Counted from the stretch's first letter, positions 25,601 through 38,069 are shown. The stretch is 64,000 nt of DNA from Warburgia ugandensis (GCA_035236585.1 CP141130.1:28903501-28967500), one strand, 5' to 3'. Notes: a model not told the origin generated them from the sequence alone. Made by a program: numbers and translations.

Positions 25601-26500
25601 CAAGTTTGATGAGGGAACATAAACTATGATGTTAGGCTTTGAGATTTTCTTTAATCATCTCACTCCTAATATGAAAGGTACACTAAGTGAAGGCATTAAT
25701 GACATGGTCATGAAAAACTTTGGAGATAATGAGATATGAAAATTCTTTGATAGAGAAAATATCACAGTCGTGTTAGTCATCAAAGATACCATTGTACCTT
25801 TGTCTCCCAATGTGCACTGCACATGCCCTCTTAATAATTGGGCCATGGAATGTTTTACTCCTACTAATATTGTTTTTCTTGCTCTTGAGAATCTTGATGT
25901 ACTCCCAACTTTTGAATCAATGAACATCAATTCTGAGTATCCCTGTGTCTTTGCTTCTGAACATCATTTCTTCATTGATCAATCAAAATATAATGATGAT
26001 GATCCTCTAGATGAGCTCTTAAAAATGATCGCATAATAAAAAATTAATCAAGCTAAACTTAGTGATGATGAACTTCAAAACATTAATGTAGGCATGTAAG
26101 ATAATAAACAAGAGCTTTTAATTGGCACTAACATAACCTAAGATAAAAAGTTAGAACTTGTGTCTCTATTAAGAGGGTATAAAGATGATTTGCTTAGTTT
26201 TGAGAGGATATGCTTGGAATCAACAAATATACTGTGCAACATGGGATTATTGCCTTTCCTGATGCCAAACCTATTTGACAAAAATCCTATAGAATGAAGA
26301 AAGAATGGCAAGATTATATCAAATAAGAAGTCCATAAACAGTTGAAAGCAGGATTCATAAAAGTTGTTTAATATCCTGAATGGCTGGCTAACATTGTCAT
26401 TATTCCAAAGAAAGATGGCTGAGTCAGAGTTTCTATCAACTACTAAGATCTGAATAAGGTTAGTCACAAAGCTAGCTTTTCATGTCACCATATAGATCTC
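19670..26500. repeat. Older head-to-tail duplication (about 3.8 kb and 3.0 kb segments)
   Basis: 19670-23465 and about 23466-26500 carry the same order of sequence: ACAAGCCTC/TAAGCCTCTC near the start, a gag-like block, AGGCAGAATAATC-like text, a CCTAG... spacer, a protease-like block and the beginning of the RT region. Divergence is clearly larger than in the 963-bp pair. It could also be two related insertions joined by recombination. Confidence 0.7.
20082..22007. repeat. 963-bp tandem duplication inside the Tat-like fossil
   Basis: 20082-21044 and 21045-22007 align end to end, from TAAAATCTAAGTAACTTCCA to AAGCTATTATTTGTTAT. By eye they differ at only a few per cent of sites. A short AT-rich microhomology sits at the junction. 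The copies are far more alike than the two larger duplicated segments of the same fossil, so this duplication is a later event. Confidence 0.92.
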
Positions 26501-26551
26501 TTAGTTGACCACATAGTTAAACATGTCCTATTTTCTTCAAAGGTTGCTTCT

Positions 26552-26699
26552 CATGATCATCATCATCAAGACCTTATCCTAATTAGGGGTCAATCACATG
26601 AATCTTTTTCCTCCATTCTCCTATATTAAGTGTCATGACTTTATTTATTCCTAAAGTTTCTAAATCTTTTCTCACCACTTCTATCCACATTCTTTTGGG
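26552..26699 (-). mobile_element. 5'-truncated RTE LINE copy nested in the Tat-like fossil
   Basis: The reverse complement follows the 3' end of the long RTE element (43060-43205): TCCCAAAAGAAT/CTTTTGGG, GTGGTGAG, AAAGATTTA, AGTCATGACA-like text, CCCTAATTAGGAT and a (GAT)n tail. About 150 bp. It lies between RT-type sequence on both sides, so it was inserted into the fossil. No certain target duplication; only TCATGA recurs near both ends of part of the copy. Confidence 0.82.
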
Positions 26700-28012
26700 A
26701 AACCAAATTAAAATGGCACCAAAACATAAGGCTAAGACATCATTTCTCACCCCATGGGAAACCTATTGTTATAACATGATGTCTTTTGGACTTAAGAATG
26801 TAGGAAATACCTACCAGGGGATGGCCATTACCCTATTACTTGATACACAAATAAGTAGAGCATATGTTGATTACATGATTGATAAATCACCCATGAGGGA
26901 AGCACATGTCTTGGCTTAGAAGAAATTCTTCAACAGACTTTATTATTTTTGGTTGAGATTTCACCAAAAAATGTGCAACTGGAGTCATGTCCACAAAATT
27001 ACTCATGTTTATGAGTAATCAAATAAGCATTGAGGTTGGCCCTTCAAAGATTAGAGCCATTCAAGAAATGTCACCACCCAATACTGAGAAAGAAATCTGA
27101 GGTTTCCTAATTCATGTTTAAAACATGAGTGAATTCATCTCCTACCTCACTACCATATGTGAACCCATCATCAAGCAGTTGGAGAAAAATATTGCAAAGA
27201 TATAGGATGATGAACGCTAAGAAGTCTTTGAAACCATCAAAGATTCACCTTTATTCGCCATCAGTCCTAATGCTTCCAATCCTAGAGAAAACCTTAATAT
27301 TGTATCTCTCAGTCCATGACATCACAATCGGTAGCATGCTTGCATAGCTCGATGAGAATGGAAGAGAAATAGTACTATTATATTAGTAAGAAGAAGTTGG
27401 ACTATGAAACTCAATACATCCAATTGAGAAGACATGTCTTTCCATGGTTTGGGTTATGCAAAAGGTCCAACAATACATGCTTGGAAATGAAGTCAACATT
27501 ATTGCCCAATTGAATCTACTTAAGTATCTCTTAGAAAAGATGGCATTATCTAAAGGGTTGCTTCATTCTTGCTTTAGTTATTTGAGTTTGAACTTAGATA
27601 TGCCCCAAAAAATCCATTAAGGGTAGAGCCATCTAGTAGAACATCCCTTCATTGATCCTTCCCATGTCTTTAAAAAGTTTCCTAATGAAGAAACCCTCAA
27701 ATAAAGAAATTATATACCTACCATTACCAAGAAAAATCCACTAGGAAGACCTACCCAAAGTACAACCTAACAATCCTACCCAACTATGATCCACCTCATT
27801 CTCACCAAACCCTTCAACTCCATAAAACCTTGACCCTAATACATGAAGACCTCATTTTGATGGAGTTACCAAACATATAAAGGAATTACTCATTTCTCCC
27901 CAAGGAGTATACTAGTCAGTTGGTTGAAAGATGCTCAACTTTTGCACCAGTAATATGGCTGGATATGACTCACACATAACTTGGTTAGAAGCAGTAATGA
28001 CACTTATCCAAA

Positions 28013-28192
28013 GAAGAATACGGTGTGGACTTTTAAAGTTGCTTAGATGACTTAAAAATTCATGGACTTTTAAACTTGTTTAGCTAAACAACTTTAAATG
28101 TTAGTGAATTTCAAAGTCAGCTCAATAGAAGTTATTTTTTAATTAACTTTTATTAGCATTTTTTACCAACTTTAAAAGCCTCCTATGTAGTG
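28013..28192. mobile_element. Small CACTA derivative (about 180 bp)
   Basis: The right end read in reverse is CACTACATAGGAGGC then TTTTAAAGTTGGTAAAA, matching the right end of the 5.6-kb CACTA element at 38481. The left end keeps GGACTTTTAAAGTTG but its outermost bases are degenerate. Between them lie the family's CTTTTAAA/GACTT palindromic motifs. No clear 3-bp target duplication. Confidence 0.65.
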
Positions 28193-28297
28193 GTGAATTA
28201 TTCACCTTTCTGGTAAAGAAAGGATGACAATCTTGGGCATGGCATTGAAATGACTTCTTTAAAACTATTCAAAAGAAAGAGATAGTTTAGAGAAAAT

Positions 28298-28300
<3 letters not shown>

Positions 28301-28337
<37 letters not shown>
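28301..28337. repeat. (GA)n microsatellite
   Basis: About 18 uninterrupted GA units. Confidence 0.95.
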
Positions 28338-28342
<5 letters not shown>

Positions 28343-28569
28343 CTATATTTCAATGAGTTCTCAATAAAAAGGACTAATCCTAAGGCAATCATATAGCTAG
28401 TTGGCTATTGAGAATGCCACCAAATTGTATCTGCCTATAAAAAGATGCACAAAAAGCTCCAAAAACTTAAAAATTTATAAGGATTATTCAATTTACTAGG
28501 AAGAATTCGAAACCAAATAGGGATTTTGAGATGTTGTTTCAATCTTTTCAAAACAAACTAACATAAAAT

Positions 28570-28573
<4 letters not shown>

Positions 28574-28662
<89 letters not shown>
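28574..28662. repeat. Long (AG)n microsatellite, about 44 units
   Basis: About 88 bases of pure AG dinucleotide. GAGA-type tracts can bind BBR/BPC factors in plants, but no gene lies next to this one. Confidence 0.95.
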
Positions 28663-28664
<2 letters not shown>

Positions 28665-29061
28665 CTTTAGTCACTAGGCTACACAACTTGAGGGGGTTTG
28701 AATTGATAAAGAGAATAACCTTTCAACTTCTAAATGTGGCATCAATCAATAGATGAAAGTTGAGATGAAGATTTCTATTATAGAAATGTCTATAATAAGG
28801 AAAGGGACTAAAAATTTTAAGTGAAGCATTTGAAGTGCAAAATGTTTATGATGATAAGTTATCATAAGGGAATGGAAGCGATGAATTTTAAATTAAAAAT
28901 ACTACAAGAAAAGGATAAAAAAGTCTAAAGAATCACTATTCTATTATTAAACAAAAAAGAAGAATGTTAAAAATTATAATAACGATTTTGCAAGATCTTG
29001 AAAGATTACAAATTTTGAAAGTCACATTGCAGGTGGATGCTCTATGCTTGATGTTTGTAAA

Positions 29062-29112
29062 TGATAGAATCCACATCTTTACTGCATTGATTAATTATCA
29101 AAGGGTTATGTG
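29062..29112 (-). mobile_element. Copia-type LTR 3'-end fragment
   Basis: The reverse complement contains CCTTTGATAATTAATCAATG and AAAGATGTGGATTCTATCA, nearly identical to the right part of the LTRs at 30422-30608 and 31096-31233. Confidence 0.7.
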
Positions 29113-30410
29113 TGCATCTTTGGACAACCTTGGTATCTCTATTTTTTGTGACAGCTCCATTGAACATAGAAGGAACTCTAAAATTCTGCCATTAATGGCA
29201 TTGTCAGTTTTTCTCTCCCACAACCCAAACCTTCATTCCCATAAGGATCTCCGGTGACAGAAGTTCTCCTCTTTTCCTAGTGATCAACACATCAATGTTG
29301 GCTTGTGTTGCATTCGCATGCCCTAATCTAGAAGCTTTTGAGATCTGAATAGCTAATGCTGTAAGTAATAGGAAAATTGGGGATGAGTTAAGTCGTTTTG
29401 TTGCTAAGAAAAGATGTCTTTAAAGCCTTAAAATTGAAGGATGAACGCACCTTGGTTCTCCTAGTCTTTGTCAATACTTTGGCTTTTAGATCTATATTCT
29501 ATTTCAAAAATAGTCATCAACTTTCCTAATCTAAAGGAGCTTTCTCTAAATTTTTCTAGTATTGCTTTGTGCAATCGGTCCTTTTAACCATGGTTGGCAT
29601 TATTGGTTTCAAGGACTAACACTTTTACAACTTGTTAATAGCTCGATCCCTGTTGGGCTCTTTCTATCTCTACATCTCTTTATGATTGAAGTAGTGAAAT
29701 AAGGCTTGATCCTTCTCCCGTCTAAGCGAGTAGCGTGTTGACTTAACTTACAACATATTGTCATCCCCACATGCAATATTAGTAAGCAAGGATCTTGTCA
29801 ATAGAATCTATGGTCATTGATCTTAGATCTTGTCAATCACATCTATGATCACTAATCTCCAATCTTGTGTCATTTGCCTTAACCACCACCAATCTCCTGC
29901 GATCTACCTCACCCACCAATGATTTCAATTCGGTTGACAATCTCATTCATGTTGGTCCATTTGAAGTTTGATGCTCTCCCAACACCCAAATTGCCCAAGC
30001 CTCCCAATTTCTCAGACCAATTATTGAAGTAGCGGGATCATGGCTCATAAGAGAGCTATGTCATTTGATTTTCTTATCAAGAGATCAATCTCATGAAAGT
30101 TGTTCAAAAAGCCTACAACCTGGCATCTTCTTATAGATTAGGCATCCACTCTACCATTGAGCATCCTCATTTTCTCATGGATTATCTTGAATCACTTCAA
30201 TTGTCATTCAATTTCAAGTTCAGTGCTCAAGGAGATAATGCCCATTACCAAGGATTTTCTTTTTCTAAATGAAATCAAGATCAGTTCATTGTAGAGGACA
30301 TCAAAAGTTTGGATTGACTTTAGATTATACTCTTTAGTCAATTATTAAGGAAGCAATCCTTCTATTATAGTATTTAATTGGCAACCTGATGCCAAAATTA
30401 TCTTTGCATC
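29113..30410. mobile_element. Probable internal sequence of a copia-type fossil
   Basis: Ends at a polypurine tract and LTR (30411-30608), so at least its right part is retrotransposon interior on the plus strand. I could not match it to a named protein domain. Broken and old. Confidence 0.45.
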
Positions 30411-30608
30411 AGCTTGGGGGGTGTTAGGATAAGTTATAATAATGGAATAACAACAGATATTTTATGCTATAATCACGGAATAATAACAGATATTTTATAC
30501 TATAATCATGATGGGAATTCTCTCTATATATGAGTGTGTGTGTGTGTGTGTGTATCTGTATTACCCTTTGATAATTAATCAACATAATAATGATGTAGAT
30601 TCTATCGA
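30411..30608 (+). mobile_element. Polypurine tract and 3' LTR, copia-type, short (187 bp)
   Basis: AGCTTGGGGGG (30411-30421) is the classic copia polypurine tract, followed at 30422 by the LTR start TGTTAGGATAAG. The LTR contains a (GT)n run (30536-30553), CCCTTTGATAATTAATCAAC and ends near GATTCTATCGA. It also has an internal duplication of about 45 bp (GGAATAA...CAGATATTTTAT...). Confidence 0.8.
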
Positions 30609-30737
30609 ATTTCACCTTGCTCGTCATGGTAAAGGATGTTACATATTGAGTTGGAATGGGCTAAGGCCTAGTGGATCTCCGTGGAAGCGCTGTCTGGATA
30701 GGTATAGACATCCATGACTCATTTGCATTCTAGAGCT

Positions 30738-31095
30738 TCAACAAGGATGTAACACCTTTTCTGGCTTCATCAAAGGAAAATTTTGAAATGAAGGTTGTGA
30801 AAGCAGAACAGGGATTCGTGGTGGTGGTGCGTTTGGAAGAATTGACAAGAGTGTTGATGATGGAGAGATGAGAAGGGGTCTTTGTACATTTTGAGGGATT
30901 TGGAGGGGAATTCTAACATGGAGCTTTAAGATTTTGGTGGAGGAGAGCGAGTGTTTCAATAAGGAGAGATTAGGTGTTGCAGTTGCAGTCAATGCCATTG
31001 GAGGAGCAGAGAGAGATCAGTAGAAGAAGAAAAATGACCAGGGGTGATAGATCTAATAAGGAACAATAGATCTTCACCCCATGGCTTTGATACCA
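30738..31095 (-). mobile_element. Copia-type 5' leader, primer site and gag start, minus strand
   Basis: The reverse complement of 31083-31095 is TGGTATCAAAGCC, the initiator tRNA-Met primer site next to the LTR end. An open frame starts at 30998 (residues MALTATATPNLSLL) where copia gag would begin and runs to 30738. The fragment stops against the opposite-strand LTR at its left. Old and incomplete. Confidence 0.65.
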
Positions 31096-31233
31096 TGATA
31101 GGAACTACATCTTTACTACATTGATTAATTATCAAAATGTAATACAGATATATATATATATATATAATTTTCACTGTGATTATAACATAACATATCTCCT
31201 GTAATCCTATGATTATAGCCTATCCTAATAACA
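31096..31233 (-). mobile_element. Copia-type 5' LTR, minus strand (138 bp)
   Basis: The reverse complement starts TGTTATTAGGATAGG and ends AGTTCCTATCA directly before the primer site. It shares TATCTGTATTAC and TTTGATAATTAATCAA with the plus-strand LTR at 30422-30608, so both belong to one family. Contains a (TA)n run. Confidence 0.78.
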
Positions 31234-32868
31234 AAGTCGTAATGGAAGTGGTGGAATAAAAGCACCTTTTACTTGTCCATGCTATATACTACTTTTGGTA
31301 GGGAAATGAGATGACAAATAGTAGATAATCTAATTCTTTCTTGCCAAATAAATTGTGACTAAAGCGAATTCCATAAGAACATTAGGTTCTAGTTTCCTTG
31401 TACAAGTATTAACTATTACTAATTAGTCTAGATAGTAGAAAATGGATGCTCATGTGGGCAAATTTTTGGGTTGCCAAACAATCTAAATGCCAATTTATAT
31501 TAGCATATTTAAATCCCATTGATCAAACCACTAGCCTTTAAATTTTGATACATTGTCACAAAAAAATAAAAAATTCAATGTGGTATTTGAATTGATATTA
31601 TAAATTTTTTTATGTGATATTAGAAATCTTTAGAATAGTAATCACACTCAAAAACTATGTATGTAGGAAACTTAGTTCCCAAGTTTATCATCTTGAAGCT
31701 AATTTTTCTTGGATTCAAAATAGGAACTCTATCCATATCTTTTTAGGGGAAACTAAGTTTATAAGAATAAACTCCAATGTGAAAGGTGTAAAATTAAAAA
31801 TGTTAGCAAATCCCATACCTAAAATAGAAAAGGCCAATTTGCTAGGCTAAAAGTCATAAAAGTCATATTTTTATAGGACACAACTTGTACTCCTTTTTGT
31901 GTGTCTGTGTGTTGACACATCTATTAGGGAAAAAGAGTAGTGCTATAGTACACAACATGTATACTACATTCCAAAATAACACAATGTTTTGGTTGTTTGT
32001 ATATAAGAATAAGTGAGATTAGCTTGATGCCTAAACTTCAAAGAAAAATCTTTGTCTAGTAGTTGGCTTCCTTTATTCTTCTCTTTATTATACATATATT
32101 TCCCTAAAAATGACTCTAATATTGGTTATTCTTGCAAACAATGACAAAAATACTGTGTACTCTAACATTCATCAGTGAAAATTCACATTTATAGGCCTAG
32201 TTCTAATCTTTTTACGCAAGATCACCAAAGAAAAAAGATTTCTAGGGGTCCCTAAGTCTAATATTGAGGAACTTATTGGACCACATTTATAATTCTTCAC
32301 TAATAATATAGTTGAAAAATCCTTTTTAGAGACAACTAATGCAATATGTTTAGAAGTTAGATGTAAAAAGAGGACCAATAACACAGTGTGTAGTACTATA
32401 GATGATACCCCCACTTTTGTATGATTGAACCTACAAATGCTTGATCAAGCTTGTCCACGTAATTTTTATGGATGTGGATCACTTATACACCAAACATTAA
32501 GATTATTGGATGTAGATAACATTCTAAAACTCTACTTCTTACTTGCTGAATATGGACCATTCTTTAAATGACACTTTTGGCCATAATAAGTGGTGATTAA
32601 GAGAACATTGGTTCTAATTCTAGGCTTATCCAATCCTTGTTATTTTTTTCACATTAGTCATACAATGTTGGTGAAATTAGACGGATGGGCCTGATCATCC
32701 ATTTGAGAATTCATCATGCAAAAGTGGGACGCTTTGTAGTATTCACTATGCTATTAATCCTTATGTCAATATCTACAAAATGGACAATCTTTAAGTAGTC
32801 AATATGAATTTTATTATATTTAATAGAAAATTGGAATAGAAAAAATGAATAAAAAAGAAAGAAGTGAC
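31234..32868. other. Unassigned AT-rich DNA
   Basis: No coding, RNA or terminal-repeat structure recognised. Confidence 0.4.
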
Positions 32869-32871
32869 ACT
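32869..32871. repeat. CACTA 3-bp TSD TGA, left
   Basis: Matches 38482-38484. Three bases alone are weak, but they sit exactly at the paired CACTA termini. Confidence 0.75.
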
Positions 32872-32939
32872 ACTACACAGGTGGCTTTTAAAGTTAGTAT
32901 AAAGAAGTTGTTATTTTGACTACCAACTTTGTAAATATT

Positions 32940-33420
32940 TTACAAGTCATTTAGAAAAAAATGACTTTAAAAGTAAAGACTTAAGAAGTCATTTAGTAAG
33001 AAATGACTTCTTTAGTCTGGTGCGAAGAGGAATTTTTTTGCGAAAAAGGACTTTTAAAGTCATTTATATCTAAATGTCTTTAAAAGTCATTTACCTTTGA
33101 AGTTGTTTAATCATAAATGACTTTAAAAGTATAAACTTTTGAAGTTGTTTGAGTCAAACAATTTCAAAAGTATAAGACTTATTTTGGCACGAAGAGGAAT
33201 TTTATAGGAGAAAAGAGTTTTAAAAAATTCATTAACTTTTGAAGTCATTTAGTCCTCAAAGACTTTAAAAGTCAATGACTTTTGAAGTCATTTAAAAGTC
33301 AATGACTCTTAGCACCAAAATAAGTGTATACTTTTGAAGTCGTTTGACTCAAACAACTTCAAAACTTTATACATTTAAAGCCGTTTATGACTAAACGACT
33401 TCAAAAATCCTTATTCATCT
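32940..33420. repeat. Left subterminal palindrome array of the CACTA element
   Basis: Repeated dyads of the form CTTTTGAAGTCGTTT...AAACGACTTCAAAAG, for example around 33145-33172, 33234-33267 and 33330-33367. Subterminal repeats are the transposase-binding sites of CACTA elements. Here each repeat is itself a long inverted repeat. GCACGAAGAGGAATTTT also recurs (about 33020 and 33185). Confidence 0.88.
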
Positions 33421-34371
33421 ATAAAATGCTGAAGTTATCCCATTTTTTCTTGTATCCCATATTCATGTTCTTCTTCTCATGGGTGGCATGATAGCCTACT
33501 CCTCTGGTCCTTGTGTTTGTCTTTGTCCTTTTTCCCTTCAGATTAGCTCTTTGATCATTATATTATATTAATAAGATCTAATAATATGTAACATTGGATC
33601 TAATAAAAAAATACTTTGATTTCCTTGTTCACGTGTTTGTTTATGTGTGTATGTGTAAAGAATGTGCAAATCAACACTAAGTATCATAAAAAATCTACTT
33701 CATTGTCCATGTATGTAAGATATTGTTAAGTACTAAAATCAAATGCATATATATATATATATATATATATTTGAGTTGAAAATATATTAGTTTTTAAATT
33801 CATTTACTATAAATGACTTTAAAAGTCACCCGCTCCTACTTAAGTGAGCGTCTTCCCCAACCTGACACACACTAAGAGAGGAAACCAGATGAGAAAAAAC
33901 AAAGATGAAGAGGAGAAGAGCAGCTGTTTATGCCGGAGAGTAGCCTTGCTCATCAGAGAAGATGCATCACATTGACGAGTAGAAGAAGAAGGGTTTTGGT
34001 GCCAGAGTTGGGAAGCCATCAACAGAGAAGATGACTGTTTGGATTAGATATCCTAGCTAATCATCTAACTCAACACGAAGAGCCTAACTTACAAGTAAGA
34101 TTCAAGAAAACCCAGATCTTGATATGAGTGGTTCAAGCATACTTGTGTAACCTTGGGATATTCCTTTCCAAAATTCCAAAGTTTTAAATCAAGACGAGAC
34201 CGTGTAACATGTATCACATACTAATTTTACAATATAATACAAGATATCCAACAAAAAGAAGAAATTTTCTTATACTTAGTGTATTACATTAGGTAGGTCC
34301 TCGGTTATTTTGATGAGTAAAATAAATATATCATGTTTTAAATATGTTCTTGGAACTGAAACCAGCTAAAA

Positions 34372-34542
34372 GGGCAGCCTCGGTGCATGAAGCTCCTGCC
34401 TATGCAGGGTTCGAGGAAGGGGCAGACCACAAGGATCTAAAGTAGGCAGCTTGCATTTTGCAAGAGGCTGTTTCCATGCCTTGAACCCGTGACCTCATGG
34501 TCATATGGCGACAACTTTTACTATTGCGCCAAGGCTCCCCTC
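34372..34542 (+). mobile_element. Au SINE, copy 2, nested in the CACTA element
   Basis: Starts GGGCAGCCTCGGTGCATGAA, has GGGGCAGACCACAAGGATCT, CAAGAGGCTGTTTCCATGCC and TTGAACCCGTGACCTCATGG, and ends GCGCCAAGGCTCCCCTC. Nearly full length. No clear target duplication, so it is probably older than copy 1 or its flanks have changed. Confidence 0.93.
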
Positions 34543-34599
34543 ATGATTGTACAGTCTAGAGGCATGCTAAGTCAAGCATCATAGAACAAGTCTTGTGTC

Positions 34600-37500
34600 A
34601 ACATCGTGATGAAAGAGAAATTGGTTTATAATAGTTTGAGAACAATGATGGGAAGTTATTCCTTGGAAAAACTGACATCTATTTCAATATTCAATAGTTC
34701 TCCAAATAGCATTTCCTTTTCAATAGGTATTGAATTGCAATGCTACAATGCTCTAGTCAAAAGAAGTATTCACTTGATTTATGGTTGCAGTAAAATTTTA
34801 CTACTCATGGTTTATGTTTTAATCAAGAATGTATGCATGATATAACATGTAGAGCAAGGTTGGAATGTCCACGTACAATATGTTGGCCTGTATTGTGCTC
34901 ACAAAACAAGGAAGCGCATCCATTTGTACTAACCTAAATGTTGATCCACTAGTCTAATAGGTCATCCACTATATGTATAAGCCAATATGGATCAAAACCA
35001 CCAATACATAATTGAAATGTAGTGTAGTTTGTCATTCCTACACAAATATCATGAACATCACCTTGCACTTGGTTTTGTCATTTTGTAAAGAGTTCTGCAG
35101 ATTTAGGCACTTAAACATAAATATCATCTACATCTACTACATTCAACCACAAAAGAAAAATAAAAAAGAAGAAGAAAAACCCTTAAGAGTATGAATCAAT
35201 ATAGGTTTGACTTGAGAAATTTGAGGATTTTATATTTAGAGGTGATATCTACACTAATATATTCATTTAATATTTATATTCATCAGTATATGTTTTCTCA
35301 ATAAGATTATAAGAGACTTGTTTCTGATTTTCCAGGAACTTTACTTTTCTTTCTTCTGTTCTTTAAATGGTGTTTCTTCTTTTATTAATAGATTATAGGG
35401 TAACATAGTATTTTATTTTTATGCATCTCATATACCAGAGTAATGCTTTTTCTTCTTCATTTTATATACTTTTTTGTTTATTTTTTACTTTCAATGCATA
35501 TCTTGCTTATAGTTTGTTATTTTAATTATTACAGACATTTTTTTTTCAATGAAAATGATTATTAGAAACTTATGCATCCATATTTATGAACTTATCCTTT
35601 TTATTGTTTCTATTTTCAGGTCTCATCACAATTTTTCTCAAGAAAATTTGTCTTCCACCCATGTCTATAAGCTTATTCATGTTTCTTCAATGTTTCTTTA
35701 TTTTTATTCTGAAACTAATTCATAGTTATTTTAGTTTAAAAAATTTTACTATTCATTTGATTGTCCTTGTATTTGAAATAAGTTTTTACACTTAATTCCA
35801 ACAGTAACAAGAAAAGTTGAAAACATGCGTACAGAAGATAGATAAAACTAATAAATAATGTTACCAATATCAAAATCAAAGCTCTTAGTTGAAATAAATA
35901 TATAAGCAATCATCAAACATAAAACTAAACCAAGGACAAAAGAAATAGTTTGCCACTCTATATGGGACTATGATTATCTTTATCCACCAGATTCACAAGT
36001 TCACTACTAATAATACTGATTATGGAGATGTAACATTGAATAGGTGATATAAATAATAACTAGGTGATACTTTATTTTTTTAGCTATTGTACTAAATAAA
36101 ACATTCTAGGTTTAGCAAAATAATATCTAAAGGTCATGTTTCATTTCTTAAAATGCATTTTCCACTAATTTTTTTTAAAATTATCCCCAACTAATTCTTA
36201 CCTTTGACGGTCACCACACATTATCTTAGATCATCTAAATATTGATTCTAGTTTTACAAAATGAGGATCAATCCACTCTTTGCAACATGATGTATATAAA
36301 ATATTGATCATGGAAGGAAAAGGAACCTCTCACCTACATGTCATTTATAGTACTATGAGAAATTATTACAAGCCCCTATTGCAATGTAAAGGAATATTAT
36401 AAGTCTATTTATATATCTAAGCATCATGAATAATTAAGAAGAGACTGATAATAACCCCCAAAAGAACTGAAAAAGGGGATCAACCATTACTGCAGAAGAA
36501 ACATAAGACCTTTTTTACTTGAAAAACCATATTCTTGATCCTTTGAATGACTCTCCCTAACTTCACTTCTTTCTAAAAGTTCTATTATTCTTCTATTAGT
36601 AAATCCCATAAAATGGTGACAGAAAATACTTCCATCACAGGCAGAATGCCAAAATCATGATCAAGTGGATTGTCTATGGTCTTATAAGATTAAGATCATA
36701 ACTAGACATATGACAGTTTAGTAAATCAAAGATACTTTTACTACGTTAAGACTCATGCTTTGGCGATTCCACTTTCCATTCTTTATTGTTTATAAGTCTT
36801 AGAGAACATTAAGAAATATGATTGCTAATTCCTTTTCTCCTTCTCCATGTGAATACAGATGACAGACCAGTTCTTGCCCAAAGATCTATTAATTGATGGT
36901 TCAAGGTGTACTACTCACAAGCTCACTATCTAAGCCTAGAGTTAAAGCAAACTAATTAAACCAAGTCTTTCCCAAGACGTGGCTGTAAAGGGAGCTCATG
37001 ATGGACCAAAATTGGAGAAAATATGAGAATGAGAAATATATTTTTCTTTTAATAGGTAAGATATGATTAAAATAACCTACAACATTAAGATTGAGTTACA
37101 AAGCCAAGACCAACTTAGCCACAAGATCAACCTTGGTAGGAATCAATTTCTATAAATGATGAGACATTGATCACTAAATAGATTTAATTATGTGCTGAGC
37201 TGAAAATCTAGAAAAGTGGTAGTGATAACTTAGCTTTAAGAAAGGTAAAACACTTTTACTTTTCATAATCTTATATTTTCCCCTAGTTTTTTATGGGTCC
37301 AACTAAAATACTATGACCTTTATTAAATATGTTGTATAGGCTGCTGTGCTTTCTAATTGGTCAAATAAGAAGAGTTACTCTAAAGTAAACCTCAATGAAA
37401 TACAAAGCGAATAGGCCAAGTATGTACTAAATTTAAATTAGAGCACTTCGAGTAGCTACATGATTGTAAAATACATAATAAAGTATTTTTTCATTCACTT
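34600..37500. other. CACTA interior without recognisable genes
   Basis: AT-rich DNA with only short chance open frames and homopolymer stretches. No DDE transposase motif seen. Confidence 0.5.
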
Positions 37501-37566
37501 GTTTGTGTTCTTTTAGTTTTCATTATTTTCTTTGATATATATATATATATATATATATTTCTTAAG

Positions 37567-37840
37567 CAATGAATGAGTGGAAACTTAGAGTATGGGAGTT
37601 GTAAGTGAAATGAATATGGGAGTTCATTTTCAATATATTTATTGAATTATATAACTTTTATAGAATAATGAATGAGCATATATAACTTAGTTTGGAGTAT
37701 GGGGGTAAATGAGTATGGATGAAGTGAATTTAGAACTTGTAAGTAAAGTGAATATGGGAGTTGGTTTTCAATATAGTCATTGAATTATAACTTTTATGGG
37801 ATGATGAATGAGTGTAACTTAGTGTGAAAGTAAATGCGAA
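37567..37840. repeat. Tandem repeat of about 100-135 bp, 2.5 copies, inside CACTA
   Basis: Units begin AATGAATGAG near 37567, 37668 and 37803 and share ACTTAG, GTATGGG, GAATATGGGAGTT, TTTTCAATATA and ATTGAATTATA. Preceded by a (TA)n run (37535-37558). Confidence 0.8.
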
Positions 37841-38069
37841 TGTGCATAGATTTACAAATGAAATGAATGTGTATTGTGGTCTCTCATTTTATGGTTTCTC
37901 AAGATAGATGTGGATGTATAATGATGAACTAGGATGTTTTGTACCGAATGTGGAAGTGAATGTATGTTTGTTTTTCATGTAAATAAAGATTGTAAGATCA
38001 AAAACAATATTAAATTGTATATAGGTGGTAGTGACCGGAATGTGATCAATGAAAAAAATAAAAAATAAA

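Larger units (their letters stand above)
18650..27960 (+). mobile_element. Ty3/gypsy fossil, Tat/Ogre-like, internally duplicated
   Basis: Decayed gag, protease, reverse transcriptase and RNase H sequence on the plus strand. Seen: a zinc-knuckle-like YGHK area (18860) and gag-type sequence (19560-20300, and again 23470-24100); protease-region residues VLLDNASTLNLCPL with downstream IGPTAH (24870-25060), with a sister copy at 22040-22330; a reverse-transcriptase segment with residues QLKAGFIKVV, IIPKKDG and NQIKMAP (26330-26720) and MSFGLKN, YVDYMIDKSP (26780-26900); and an RNase H-like stretch (27340-27660). The LIDNGSALN-like protease motif and the NQIKMAPED-like RT motif are typical of the Tat lineage. 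Two head-to-tail gag-protease segments show large duplication or two joined copies. Broken in very many places; old. LTR ends were not found. Confidence 0.82.

Noticed and set aside
28198-28392. Serine/leucine-repeat protein on the minus strand
   Set aside because: It is a translation of the (GA)n microsatellite.
32940-33420. Palindromes as a microRNA cluster
   Set aside because: They fit CACTA subterminal repeats at both element ends, and no known microRNA sequence is present.
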